Assembly: GCA_938041595.1 (NCBI GenBank) | Contig: CALITN010000179.1 | Span: 1-5,433, forward strand | Direction of reading: 5' to 3' | Source of the DNA: an uncultured Flavobacteriaceae bacterium | Lineage (GTDB): Bacteria; Bacteroidota; Bacteroidia; Flavobacteriales; Flavobacteriaceae | Length of the DNA: 5,433 bases | Shown: one piece after another, positions 1-5,433 of the stretch | How positions within the stretch are numbered: position 1 is the first letter of the stretch | Layout of the letters: every line of letters starts with the position of its first letter | Made by a program: the position numbers and the translations under genes | Notes under the pieces: generated by a model | Seen by the model: the letters and a program-made list of their open reading frames with translations, nothing else | The model's database searches: none | What the model was told of the DNA's origin: nothing

Positions 1-70
1 AGCTCAAAGAGATCCTTTTTTGACCGCAGCGGCGTTTCAGTTTAGCAGTGCCTTTTTCAGATTGAGACAT
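1..70 (-). CDS. possible small basic protein, N-terminus only, runs off left edge
   Basis: An ATG at position 70 opens a minus-strand frame of 23 codons that reaches the window edge without a stop. The peptide begins MSQSEKGTAKLKRRCGQKRI and is strongly basic, with seven Lys or Arg in the first 19 residues and no hydrophobic stretch, so it does not look like a signal peptide. No Shine-Dalgarno sequence precedes the ATG; the upstream bases are AT-rich, as is common in Bacteroidota. It would lie downstream of, and on the same strand as, the AlbA-like gene, after a 157-base gap. I do not recognise the family. Two plus-strand frames meet stops early here and the third is also open only from the edge to 79, so length alone cannot prove this is a gene. 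It could be a small nucleic-acid-binding protein or simply a chance ORF. Confidence 0.3.
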   Translation of the reverse strand, partial: MSQSEKGTAKLKRRCGQKRISLS

Positions 71-227
71 TGTATATAAATAATAGCCGTTTTAGTTTCT
101 AATTGAAACCGTTTTTTAGTGTATTAAGTTAGTGTTTAACCGAAAAGCTAGTGCGTAAAAACCCGCTACTACTCATACACGAGACCCTTAAAGTTTATAT
201 ACCCTAAAAAGGGGGCTAGGAGAGTCC
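71..227. other. non-coding gap with short inverted and direct repeats
   Basis: No ORF of useful length and no tRNA-like T-arm is visible on either strand. It holds an inverted repeat GTTTC-TAATT-GAAAC at 95-109. Two near-identical direct repeats flank or overlap that hairpin: CCGTTTTAGT at 87-96 and CCGTTTTTTAGT at 109-120. A second imperfect stem pairs AGTGCG at 150-155 with CGCTACT at 164-170, with one bulged base. The minus strand of this gap contains no TTG at all, so a standard Bacteroidota -33/-7 promoter (TTG then TAnnTTTG) for the ORF at 70 is not apparent. The gap could be a 3' UTR of the upstream operon, a leader for the small ORF, or both. Confidence 0.5.
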
Positions 228-231
228 CTAG
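202..231 (-). terminator. weak terminator-like structure at the end of the three-gene operon
   Basis: Read on the minus strand, CTAGG (231-227) pairs with CCTAG (220-216) around a six-base loop GACTCT. The stem includes the TAG stop codon of the AlbA-like gene. It is followed by five C and then five T (215-206). A second small palindrome, CCCT-TTTT-AGGG, occupies 213-202. The stem is short and the T run does not directly follow it, so this is not a textbook Rho-independent terminator. The position just after the last operon gene is what makes it plausible. Confidence 0.3.
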
Positions 232-1367
232 TTATATTTGATTTTCCGTAAGATACGTTGTGTTTCCTTATAGGTTTCATAAACGGCTGCCCCTTGGTTT
301 TTTAGGAGCGGGCGTGCTCGTTGCAGTTGTTCTTTGGCTTCATGGATAAGGTTAAGGTAGCAAAGCATATAGCTGGAGGAGAGTTGATATAGGTCTTCTT
401 CTTCGGTCAAATTCAGTGCGATTTTCTTTTCCAGTTTGTCCAAGAGGGCATTGTTTGCATTGTAGCGGTGCAAAAGGGTTTTTCGATCCAATTGGGGGGG
501 CTCAAAAAGCAGTCGGGTATGCAATTGATAAGAGCCATTTTCCTCAAATTCAATCGCGACTTCTTCCAAAGGGAAAAAACGCAGGCGGTCCTGCACCCCC
601 AGTTGAACATACTCTGTGATGGTAAAGGCATTGTCGGTCCAGGCAATTTCCACTTCGTCGAGATTGGAGTAAAAAAGCTTGACCTGTTCGTTGATCAGTT
701 CAATATCCACCCGGGAGTAGTAGCGAACACCTTTTACGTTTTTTTCAATCCCAGCCCAGCAAAGAATAAAAGTTTCTTTAAAGACCAAATACTGCGCCTG
801 TATCCGATCGTCTTGGTGTTGATTAAGGAAATCCACCACGCCATCCAAGGTCAGTTGGATGTTGTTTTGGGCTTGCTGTTCGATGGTTTCCACCAAGTTT
901 GAATTGGTGTCTTTAAGAGTAATTCCGAATACCTTGGGTTGGGAGATGCTTCCCTCTCGAACAAACACACTGCCGCCGTAATATTTCCAGATGTTTTTCC
1001 GTAGGGCGGTGGGTTGATCGTTGGGAAAAACAGTCACCAAACCGACGACTTTGCCAACGGGAAGATGAGGGAAGGGGATGTTTTCATACATCACTCGGGG
1101 CGGATTGTCCAAATAGGCATTGACAAGATTCTGCAATTTGCTATCATCAAAAAAATCGACCCCTACAATCTTATTTTGCTTGTCGGAAACACCGATCACG
1201 ATATAGGAATTGTTTGCAGGATTGCTGTTGGACAAGGCACAGACGTGTTTGAGAAATTTGGCCTTTCCTTGTTTGTGACTCAAGTCGATTTTGAGCTTTT
1301 TGTCATAAAAGCTGTTTTCATCATTGTGGGCTAGAAGCGCCTTGATGAGCAGCCGTTTATTAATCAT
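228..1367 (-). CDS. AlbA/Schlafen-like (AlbA_2) domain protein, function unknown
   Basis: The 379-residue protein resembles flavobacterial proteins usually labelled 'ATP-binding protein' or 'RNA-binding domain protein', which carry an AlbA_2 (divergent AAA_4/Schlafen) domain. That domain covers about residues 10-150. Visible marks are E17 followed by FYD at 20-22, the KFLKHVCALSNS helix at 37-48, the strand YIVIGVSD at 55-62, KVVGLVTV at 106-113 and FVREGS at 135-140, which matches the usual RxGSST-like end of the domain. Residues from about 200 to the end have no motif I recognise; the last 80 are helical and rich in charged residues. There is no Walker A or GHKL ATPase motif, signal peptide or membrane segment, so a cytoplasmic location is likely and the 'ATP-binding' label rests on the family name only. 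The ATG overlaps the TGA of the preceding dehydrogenase gene (ATGA), which implies co-transcription and coupled translation. A run of seven C lies inside codons 290-292. The domain call is fairly safe; the role is unknown. Confidence 0.85.
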   Translation of the reverse strand: MINKRLLIKALLAHNDENSFYDKKLKIDLSHKQGKAKFLKHVCALSNSNPANNSYIVIGVSDKQNKIVGVDFFDDSKLQNLVNAYLDNPPRVMYENIPFPHLPVGKVVGLVTVFPNDQPTALRKNIWKYYGGSVFVREGSISQPKVFGITLKDTNSNLVETIEQQAQNNIQLTLDGVVDFLNQHQDDRIQAQYLVFKETFILCWAGIEKNVKGVRYYSRVDIELINEQVKLFYSNLDEVEIAWTDNAFTITEYVQLGVQDRLRFFPLEEVAIEFEENGSYQLHTRLLFEPPQLDRKTLLHRYNANNALLDKLEKKIALNLTEEEDLYQLSSSYMLCYLNLIHEAKEQLQRARPLLKNQGAAVYETYKETQRILRKIKYN

Positions 1368-2113
1368 GACCGACGATTGATCACATAGGCACTGGCTTGG
1401 TCGGTGGGTAGCAAGGTCACATCGGCAAGGGTCACATGCGGAGGGGCTTCGGCCATATAAGCAATGGCGTCTGCGACATCGGCAGCGCTAAGCGCTGTGA
1501 TGGTACTGTAAACGCTTTCGGCCCTTTGCTGATCCCCTTTGAATCGGACTTCTGAAAACTCGGTTTCGACCAGACCGGGGTGAATGGCACCAATTCGCAA
1601 TCCATAGGGATTGGTATCCACGCGAAGCCCTTGGGTAAAACTGTCAACAGCCGCTTTACTGGCACAGTAAACATTGCCTTTTGGATAGGCTTCTTTTCCA
1701 GCAATGGAACCCACATTGATAATCTGTCCTTGGCAACGTTCAATCATTTGTGGAAGCACTGCTTTGGTCACATAGAGCAAGCCTTTGACATTTCCATCGA
1801 TCATAGCGTCCCAGTCATCCAGGCTGGCTTCATGGGAAACATCCAATCCATGGGCATTTCCAGCATTGTTGATCAGCAGATCAATGGGTTGGAATGCTTT
1901 GGGGATTTGATCTATCGCTTGGGATACGGCCCTACGATTGCTTACATCAAAACAAAGGATATGGGAAGGTGTAGGGAGGGCTTGTTGCAGCTTTTTGAGT
2001 CGTTCCTCGCGGCGGCCACAAAGGATGGTTTGATAGCCTAAATGGGCTAATTTTTCTGCGGTAGCCCAGCCAATTCCGCTGCTTGCTCCAGTGATTAATA
2101 CGGTTTTTGTCAT
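1364..2113 (-). CDS. ydfG: short-chain dehydrogenase/reductase, YdfG-type NADP-dependent hydroxy acid dehydrogenase
   Basis: This 249-residue protein is a classical cytoplasmic SDR. The cofactor-binding motif TGASSGIG is at 8-15, GRREERL at 33-39 supplies arginines typical of NADP preference, and D56 sits at the adenine-binding turn. NNAG is at 82-85. The catalytic tetrad reads N108, S136, Y149 and K153 (YCASK at 149-153), followed by HPG at 178-180. Segments such as the one around SLDDWDAMIDGNVKGL (97-112) and EFSEVRFKGD (185-194) closely follow E. coli YdfG, which oxidises L-allo-threonine, L-serine and 3-hydroxy acids with NADP+ and reduces malonic semialdehyde. Length matches the family. 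All catalytic residues are present. The gene starts 6 bases after the stop of the aldo/keto reductase gene and overlaps the AlbA-like gene by ATGA, so it is the middle gene of an operon. The start needs no revision because the cofactor motif is correctly close to it. Substrate identity is inferred from similarity recalled by eye. Confidence 0.93.
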   Translation of the reverse strand: MTKTVLITGASSGIGWATAEKLAHLGYQTILCGRREERLKKLQQALPTPSHILCFDVSNRRAVSQAIDQIPKAFQPIDLLINNAGNAHGLDVSHEASLDDWDAMIDGNVKGLLYVTKAVLPQMIERCQGQIINVGSIAGKEAYPKGNVYCASKAAVDSFTQGLRVDTNPYGLRIGAIHPGLVETEFSEVRFKGDQQRAESVYSTITALSAADVADAIAYMAEAPPHVTLADVTLLPTDQASAYVINRRS

Positions 2114-2119
2114 AAATAG

Positions 2120-2989
2120 TTACGCAACACGATGTCCGCGACTGGCTTCGTACAATCGAAACCAATCTTGAATATCAAGGGTTAATGTTTCAGCCGCAAG
2201 GCTTTGTTTCAACCGTTCGGGTTGGGTGGTTCCCACCACAGGATAAATAGTAGCCGGATGCTGCATAAGCCAAGCCAGCAGTAATTGATCCTCAGTGGCG
2301 GCGTAGGTTTTTTGTAATTCTTTGAGTAACGGGCGCAGGCGTTGCTGCGTTGGATTGTCTTCTTTGAAATAACTCCCCAAAGGACTCCAAGCCATCACCC
2401 CAATATCATGGGTCTGGCAATAATCCAAATCGCCGTTGGTCAGAGCATCGGGATGTGTTAGGGAACATTCAATCTGATTCCATCCGACCTGAGGCGTAGT
2501 CCCTAGTAAATCTATTTGAGAGGGGGTAAAATTGGAAACCCCATAGGCTTGAATTTTCCCTTCCTTGATCAAGGCCTCTAGCGTACTCTGAATGGCTGGG
2601 GCATCCATCAGGGGACTGGGTCGGTGCAATAACAATAAATCGATATAGTCCGTCTGCAAATTTTGAAGGGAGTTGGCCACTGAAAACCGAAGGTGTTCTG
2701 GGGTATAATCATAGTGTTTGACATTTAAAGAACGGGCATCACTGGGATATTGAATTCCACATTTGGTGATAAAAGCCACCTGTTCTCTAGCAACAGCACT
2801 TTGTGCAAAAGCAGCTCCAAACGAGGCCTCTGTGGTATAGCCTCCGTAGATGTCGGCATGATCAAAGGTGTTGATTCCCAGTTCGTAGGTAGTCTCAATC
2901 AGTCCCGTCATTTCTTTTTCAGACAACTGCTTCCCCCATTGCCCCCAAGTCATAGTTCCTGAAATAATTCTTGAAAATTTTGATTTCAT
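2120..2989 (-). CDS. ydhF: aldo/keto reductase, YdhF family
   Basis: The 289-residue protein is an NAD(P)H-dependent TIM-barrel aldo/keto reductase of the cytoplasm, reducing carbonyls to alcohols. The expected catalytic tetrad is D43 and Y48 (in FDHADIYGGY, 42-51), K76 (in ITKCG) and H122 (in LLLLHRPSP). Further family marks are GVSNFTPSQ at 150-158, NQIECS at 171-176, WSPLG at 201-205 and a C-terminal cofactor loop PVVGTTQPERL at 250-260. The DHADIYGGY segment, HRPxPLMDA and the ending AETL...WFRLYEA...G match E. coli YdhF rather than other AKR groups. Physiological substrate is unknown for the family. The chosen ATG gives the usual short N-terminus (MKSKFSRIISGTMTWG), and no in-frame ATG lies upstream before a stop at 3040-3038. 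A perfect AGGAGG occurs upstream but 22 bases from the ATG, too far for normal use. It is the first gene of the minus-strand operon, divergent from moxR, and ends 6 bases before the dehydrogenase. Confidence 0.93.
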   Translation of the reverse strand: MKSKFSRIISGTMTWGQWGKQLSEKEMTGLIETTYELGINTFDHADIYGGYTTEASFGAAFAQSAVAREQVAFITKCGIQYPSDARSLNVKHYDYTPEHLRFSVANSLQNLQTDYIDLLLLHRPSPLMDAPAIQSTLEALIKEGKIQAYGVSNFTPSQIDLLGTTPQVGWNQIECSLTHPDALTNGDLDYCQTHDIGVMAWSPLGSYFKEDNPTQQRLRPLLKELQKTYAATEDQLLLAWLMQHPATIYPVVGTTQPERLKQSLAAETLTLDIQDWFRLYEASRGHRVA

Positions 2990-3011
2990 CCGCTTTTTTG
3001 CTTTCTTTTTC

Positions 3012-3017
3012 CCTCCT
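3012..3017 (-). promoter_or_regulatory. AGGAGG far upstream of the aldo/keto reductase start
   Basis: The minus strand carries a perfect AGGAGG here within a purine-rich stretch. It ends 22 bases before the ATG of the aldo/keto reductase gene, against the usual 5-9. No ATG, GTG or TTG lies between it and that ATG. It is therefore unlikely to act as an ordinary ribosome binding site for this start, in keeping with the weak role of such sites in Bacteroidota. Confidence 0.3.
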
Positions 3018-3029
3018 AAATTAATGACA

Positions 3030-3046
3030 ATTAGCCCCTAGCTAAT
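3030..3046. repeat. perfect inverted repeat ATTAGC-CCCTA-GCTAAT
   Basis: Six-base arms at 3030-3035 and 3041-3046 are exactly complementary around a five-base spacer. It lies 41 bases upstream of the aldo/keto reductase ATG and overlaps an alternative pairing CCTA/TAGG (3037-3040 with 3046-3049). It could be an operator half-site pair or a leader hairpin of the reductase operon. No known regulator site is recognised. Confidence 0.4.
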
Positions 3047-3088
3047 AGGCTTTCGCCGCTTTTTTTAACCAATTATTAACAACAGCAA

Positions 3089-3102
3089 CTAAATATATTT
3101 AG
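3089..3102. repeat. perfect 14-base palindrome CTAAATATATTTAG, operator candidate
   Basis: The 14 bases read identically on both strands and the symmetry stops at both flanks. The site lies 31 bases upstream of the moxR ATG and covers one of the two candidate -7 elements (TATATTTA, 3094-3101). A dimeric regulator bound here would be placed to control moxR transcription. AT-rich sequence makes chance palindromes more likely than usual, so the call is tentative. Confidence 0.4.
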
Positions 3103-3133
3103 CATTTTTGGACACCTAAAAACTAGGAACACT

Positions 3134-4138
3134 ATGAGTGAGACAAAACAAGCCGTAGATATGAACGCTTTGAATGAAAAAATCCAACAGGAAAGCGCGT
3201 TCATCGATCTGCTAACATTAGAGATTAACAAAGTCATTGTTGGACAAAAAGAAATGGTCGAACGGCTGTTGATCGGTTTAATTGGTCAAGGGCATATTCT
3301 GTTAGAAGGCGTCCCCGGTTTGGCCAAGACCTTGGCGATTAATACACTGAGTCAAGCTGTGAAAGGAGAATTTAGCCGAATCCAGTTTACCCCGGATTTG
3401 CTTCCTGCAGATGTGGTTGGGACCATGATTTACAATGTAAAAGAAAACGATTTCTCGATCAAGAAAGGTCCCATTTTTGCCAATTTTGTTTTGGCGGATG
3501 AGATCAATCGTGCCCCTGCTAAGGTTCAATCAGCATTGCTTGAAGCCATGCAGGAAAAGCAAGTAACCATTGGCGATACCACTTTCAAACTGCCAAAGCC
3601 TTTCCTAGTGATGGCAACACAAAACCCTGTGGAGCAGGAGGGTACTTACCCGCTTCCAGAAGCTCAGGTGGATCGATTTATGCTCAAGACTGTTATCGAT
3701 TACCCCAAATTGGATGACGAGCAATTGATTATCCGTTCCAACCTAGCAGGCTCCCATGAAAAAATCAAAGCCGTGGTGACTCCCAAGCAAATCACCACAG
3801 CCCAAGACACCGTGCGGCAGGTGTATATGGACGAGAAAATCGAAAAATATATTTTAGATATCGTATTTGCCACACGTTATCCTGAGCGCTATCGCCTAGA
3901 AAAACTAAAGCCATTAATTAATTTTGGAGCTTCTCCTAGGGGGAGTATCAACTTGGCAGTGGCGGCAAAGTGTAATGCCTTTTTGAAGCATCGTGGGTAT
4001 GTGATTCCAGAGGATGTTCGTGCCGTGGTACTGGATGTACTTCGCCATCGGATTGGGTTGACCTACGAAGCCGAGGCTGAAAATATCACAACGGAAGATT
4101 TGATCGATCAAATCATCAACGAAGTTGAGGTGCCTTAG
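3134..4138 (+). CDS. moxR: MoxR-family AAA+ ATPase
   Basis: This 334-residue cytoplasmic ATPase belongs to the MoxR group of AAA+ proteins, which act as chaperone-like machines paired with VWA-domain partners. Visible motifs in order are IVGQKE (35-40), Walker A GVPGLAKT (59-66), RIQFTPDLLPAD (82-93), KGPIFAN (111-117), Walker B with VLADEIN (119-125), LLEAMQE (135-141), sensor 1 ATQNP (161-165), TYPLPEAQVDRF (171-182) with the likely arginine finger R181, and sensor 2 GASPRG (265-270) with R269. A C-terminal lid with LRHRI (303-307) follows. Length is typical and every catalytic motif is intact. The first 20 residues are polar and poorly conserved by eye; M10 is an alternative start, but the first ATG has AGGA five bases upstream. 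The DUF58 gene follows after 29 bases, the standard arrangement for this family, so the two products probably work together. Confidence 0.97.
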   Translation: MSETKQAVDMNALNEKIQQESAFIDLLTLEINKVIVGQKEMVERLLIGLIGQGHILLEGVPGLAKTLAINTLSQAVKGEFSRIQFTPDLLPADVVGTMIYNVKENDFSIKKGPIFANFVLADEINRAPAKVQSALLEAMQEKQVTIGDTTFKLPKPFLVMATQNPVEQEGTYPLPEAQVDRFMLKTVIDYPKLDDEQLIIRSNLAGSHEKIKAVVTPKQITTAQDTVRQVYMDEKIEKYILDIVFATRYPERYRLEKLKPLINFGASPRGSINLAVAAKCNAFLKHRGYVIPEDVRAVVLDVLRHRIGLTYEAEAENITTEDLIDQIINEVEVP

Positions 4139-4167
4139 ACCTTACTTGCAACACAGTAAATACATTT

Positions 4168-5037
4168 ATGGATACCAAAGAACTTTTAAAAAAGGTTCGT
4201 AAAATCGAAATCAAAACCCGGCGTTTGAGCGACAACGTCTTTGGCGGGGAATACCATAGTACCTTCAAGGGACGTGGAATGACTTTCAGCGAGGTGCGTC
4301 AGTATCAGTACGGGGATGATGTTCGTGCCATAGATTGGAATGTTACGGCTCGGTATCAAGAGCCCTTTGTAAAAGTGTTTGAAGAAGAACGGGAGCTTAC
4401 GCTGCTTTTGGTGGTTGATGTGAGTGGTTCTGAATATTTTGGTACCCAGTTGCAATTCAAAAAAGAAGTATTGACCGAGATTGCTGCAACCCTAGCTTTC
4501 TCAGCCTTGCAAAACAATGACAAAGTCGGTTTGGTTTTATTCTCAGAGGATATTGAACTTTACATACCTCCCAAAAAAGGGCGTTCTCATATCCTAAGAA
4601 TCATCCGAGAGATGTTGGAGTTTGAACCAAAGAAAAAAGGAACCTCATTAGCGCGAGCCTTTGAATTTGTATCAGCCGTTATGAAAAAGAAAGCCATCGT
4701 ATTTATGCTTTCAGATTTTATGGGTCCCACAGATTATGAAAAAACCCTTCGCATAGCGGCCAAAAAACACGATCTCACCAGCATTCGTTTGTATGATCCC
4801 CGCGAAGCACAAATCCCCAACTTGGGCTTAGTACCCATGAAAGACGGTGAAACAGGGCAGATGCAGTGGATCAACACCCAATCCAAACCGCTGCGACGCG
4901 CCTACGAAAAGCACTACCAAGAGCAGGCAGAAGCCTTTGCTTCGCTCCATCAGAAAAACGGTGCGGGAACCATTGCTTGTTCGGTCAATGAAAGTTATGT
5001 CAAAAAATTGTTGGGCTATTTCAAAGCACGTGTATGA
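4168..5037 (+). CDS. DUF58 domain protein with VWA-like metal site, MoxR partner
   Basis: The 289-residue protein is the short form of the DUF58 family found beside moxR. The family signature spans about 26-62: GGEYHSTFKGRG, then the conserved VRQYQYGDDVRAIDWNVTAR. A von Willebrand factor A-like fold follows, with a complete MIDAS metal site: D84, S86 and S88 in DVSGS, T159 in KKGTS, and D183 in LSDF. GLVLFSE at 121-127 is a core strand. Unlike longer DUF58 proteins it has no N-terminal membrane segments or signal peptide, so it should be cytoplasmic, perhaps docking on membrane partners. The proposed role, as MoxR substrate or adaptor, rests on family context. No Shine-Dalgarno sequence precedes the ATG, but the family signature is well placed for this start. 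Its TGA overlaps the ATG of the next gene as ATGA, so translation of the two is probably coupled. Confidence 0.95.
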   Translation: MDTKELLKKVRKIEIKTRRLSDNVFGGEYHSTFKGRGMTFSEVRQYQYGDDVRAIDWNVTARYQEPFVKVFEEERELTLLLVVDVSGSEYFGTQLQFKKEVLTEIAATLAFSALQNNDKVGLVLFSEDIELYIPPKKGRSHILRIIREMLEFEPKKKGTSLARAFEFVSAVMKKKAIVFMLSDFMGPTDYEKTLRIAAKKHDLTSIRLYDPREAQIPNLGLVPMKDGETGQMQWINTQSKPLRRAYEKHYQEQAEAFASLHQKNGAGTIACSVNESYVKKLLGYFKARV

Positions 5038-5433
5038 GAAAGCCATTACTGTTTAGTGTATGGGCTTTGCTATGGAGCCTTAGCAGCGGAGCCCAGATTG
5101 CACGGGTGGAACTCACAACTGCCGTTGATTCATTGTCAGTACTCATTGGGGCACAGCTTAATTATACCCTCCAGATCAAAGCAGATAGTACTGACCAAGT
5201 TCTTTTCCCCGAACGAACGACTTTTTTGCCTTTTGAGATTATTGAGGATTTTCCACTGGACACTCTCAAAGCGCAAACACACTATTTATACACTAAGAAA
5301 TACGCACTCATTCAGTTTGATTCTGGTCGCTATTGGATACCCCAGCAGCGGGTTATTGTCAATGGCCAATCCTTGCTTTCCGATTCCATTGAAGTTGAAG
5401 TTCGCGATGTGGTAGTGGACACCCTAAAACAGA
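5034..5433 (+). CDS. exported BatD-like protein, N-terminal part, runs off right edge
   Basis: The frame starting at the ATG that overlaps the DUF58 stop stays open for 133 codons to the window end. Residues 1-20 form a signal peptide: positive RK at 2-3, hydrophobic LLFSVWALLWSL at 5-16, and a likely cleavage after SSGA before Q21. The mature part is beta-rich, with IGAQLNYTLQIKAD (38-51), VLFPE (56-60), FLPFEIIEDF (64-73), YWIPQQRVIVNGQ (100-112) and VEVRDVVVDT (121-130). This is the pattern I know from the BatD-like proteins that follow DUF58 in flavobacterial Bat clusters; the signal peptide predicts periplasmic exposure, and full-length members usually have a C-terminal membrane anchor. 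A separate canonical batD often lies further down the same cluster, so no symbol is given. A different frame at 5056-5415 also lacks stops but has no family features and is a shadow. The domain assignment comes from pattern memory, not alignment; the reading frame is secure. Confidence 0.85.
   Translation, partial: MRKPLLFSVWALLWSLSSGAQIARVELTTAVDSLSVLIGAQLNYTLQIKADSTDQVLFPERTTFLPFEIIEDFPLDTLKAQTHYLYTKKYALIQFDSGRYWIPQQRVIVNGQSLLSDSIEVEVRDVVVDTLKQ

Larger units (their letters stand above)
2990..3133. promoter_or_regulatory. divergent promoter region between the reductase operon and the moxR operon
   Basis: These 144 bases separate two operons that face away from each other, so promoters for both must lie here or inside the genes. 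On the plus strand two sequences differ by one base from the Bacteroidota -7 consensus TAnnTTTG: TATATTTA at 3094-3101 and CATTTTTG at 3103-3110, 24-40 bases before the moxR ATG. Neither has a clear TTG at the right distance upstream. On the minus strand TAATTTAG at 3023-3016 is also one base off, with no good -33 partner. A weak AGGA at 3125-3128 sits five bases before the moxR start. The T run 3060-3066 and GGC-TTTC-GCC at 3048-3057 add local structure. The region is certainly intergenic; the exact promoter positions are guesses. Confidence 0.5.

Noticed and set aside
120..227. Possible tRNA or small RNA in the left gap
   Set aside because: No T-arm consensus and no cloverleaf on either strand; the stems seen are only 4-6 bases and one has a bulge.
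233..240. Perfect TAnnTTTG (TATATTTG) on the plus strand
   Set aside because: It sits inside the 3' end of the minus-strand AlbA-like gene with no TTG at the right distance upstream and no plus-strand gene to serve.
468..902. 144-residue plus-strand ORF
   Set aside because: It lies wholly antisense to the well-supported AlbA-like gene and its product shows no family pattern.
1014..1334. 106-residue plus-strand ORF
   Set aside because: Antisense to the conserved AlbA_2 domain coding region; no recognisable motif.
1580..2041. 153-residue plus-strand ORF
   Set aside because: Antisense to the SDR gene across its catalytic motifs; composition is that of a shadow frame.
4188..4194. A-AAA-AAG heptamer in frame near the start of the DUF58 gene, like the dnaX frameshift site
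   Set aside because: A -1 shift reaches a stop within two codons, and the heptamer is simply a Leu-Lys-Lys codon run; no use is apparent.
5056..5415. 119-residue plus-strand ORF
   Set aside because: It is out of frame with the signal-peptide-bearing BatD-like protein that starts at 5034 and has no domain pattern of its own.
1..5433. CRISPR array, insertion sequence, or phage or defence island
   Set aside because: No regularly spaced repeats, transposase motifs, terminal inverted repeats or defence-gene families are visible; all main genes look like ordinary chromosomal genes.

Overview
The window reads as chromosomal DNA of a member of the Bacteroidota, most likely class Flavobacteriia. The reasons are the order moxR, short soluble DUF58 gene, BatD-like gene; an AlbA-type protein of the flavobacterial sort; start codons that mostly lack a Shine-Dalgarno sequence; and moderate, slightly AT-leaning base composition. 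The genus cannot be named from this sequence.

Layout. Positions 1-70 hold the start of a possible small basic minus-strand ORF that runs off the left edge. Positions 71-227 are non-coding, with small inverted and direct repeats and a weak terminator-like structure. A tightly packed minus-strand operon fills 228-2989. In transcription order it encodes a YdhF-type aldo/keto reductase, a YdfG-type short-chain dehydrogenase and an AlbA/Schlafen-like protein of unknown role. The gene junctions are a 6-base gap and a 4-base ATGA overlap. Positions 2990-3133 are a divergent promoter region with two perfect inverted repeats. From 3134 a plus-strand operon begins: MoxR AAA+ ATPase, DUF58 protein with a von Willebrand factor A-like metal site, and the N-terminal 133 residues of an exported BatD-like protein that continues past the right edge. 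DUF58 and the BatD-like gene overlap by ATGA.

How the genes may work together. The plus-strand genes are the front end of the MoxR/Bat module, thought to be an ATP-driven chaperone-like system linked to the envelope and stress tolerance; VWA proteins BatA and BatB would be expected just beyond the right edge. The minus-strand operon joins two NAD(P)H-dependent carbonyl reductases to an uncharacterised nucleic-acid- or nucleotide-binding-type protein; any shared role is inference.

I found no mobile element, CRISPR array, RNA gene or clearly new system. The most open questions are the AlbA-like protein and its coupling to the reductases, and the palindrome in the divergent promoter region. The reading frame of the BatD-like gene has no stop inside the window, so its 3' end and most of its domains are unseen.
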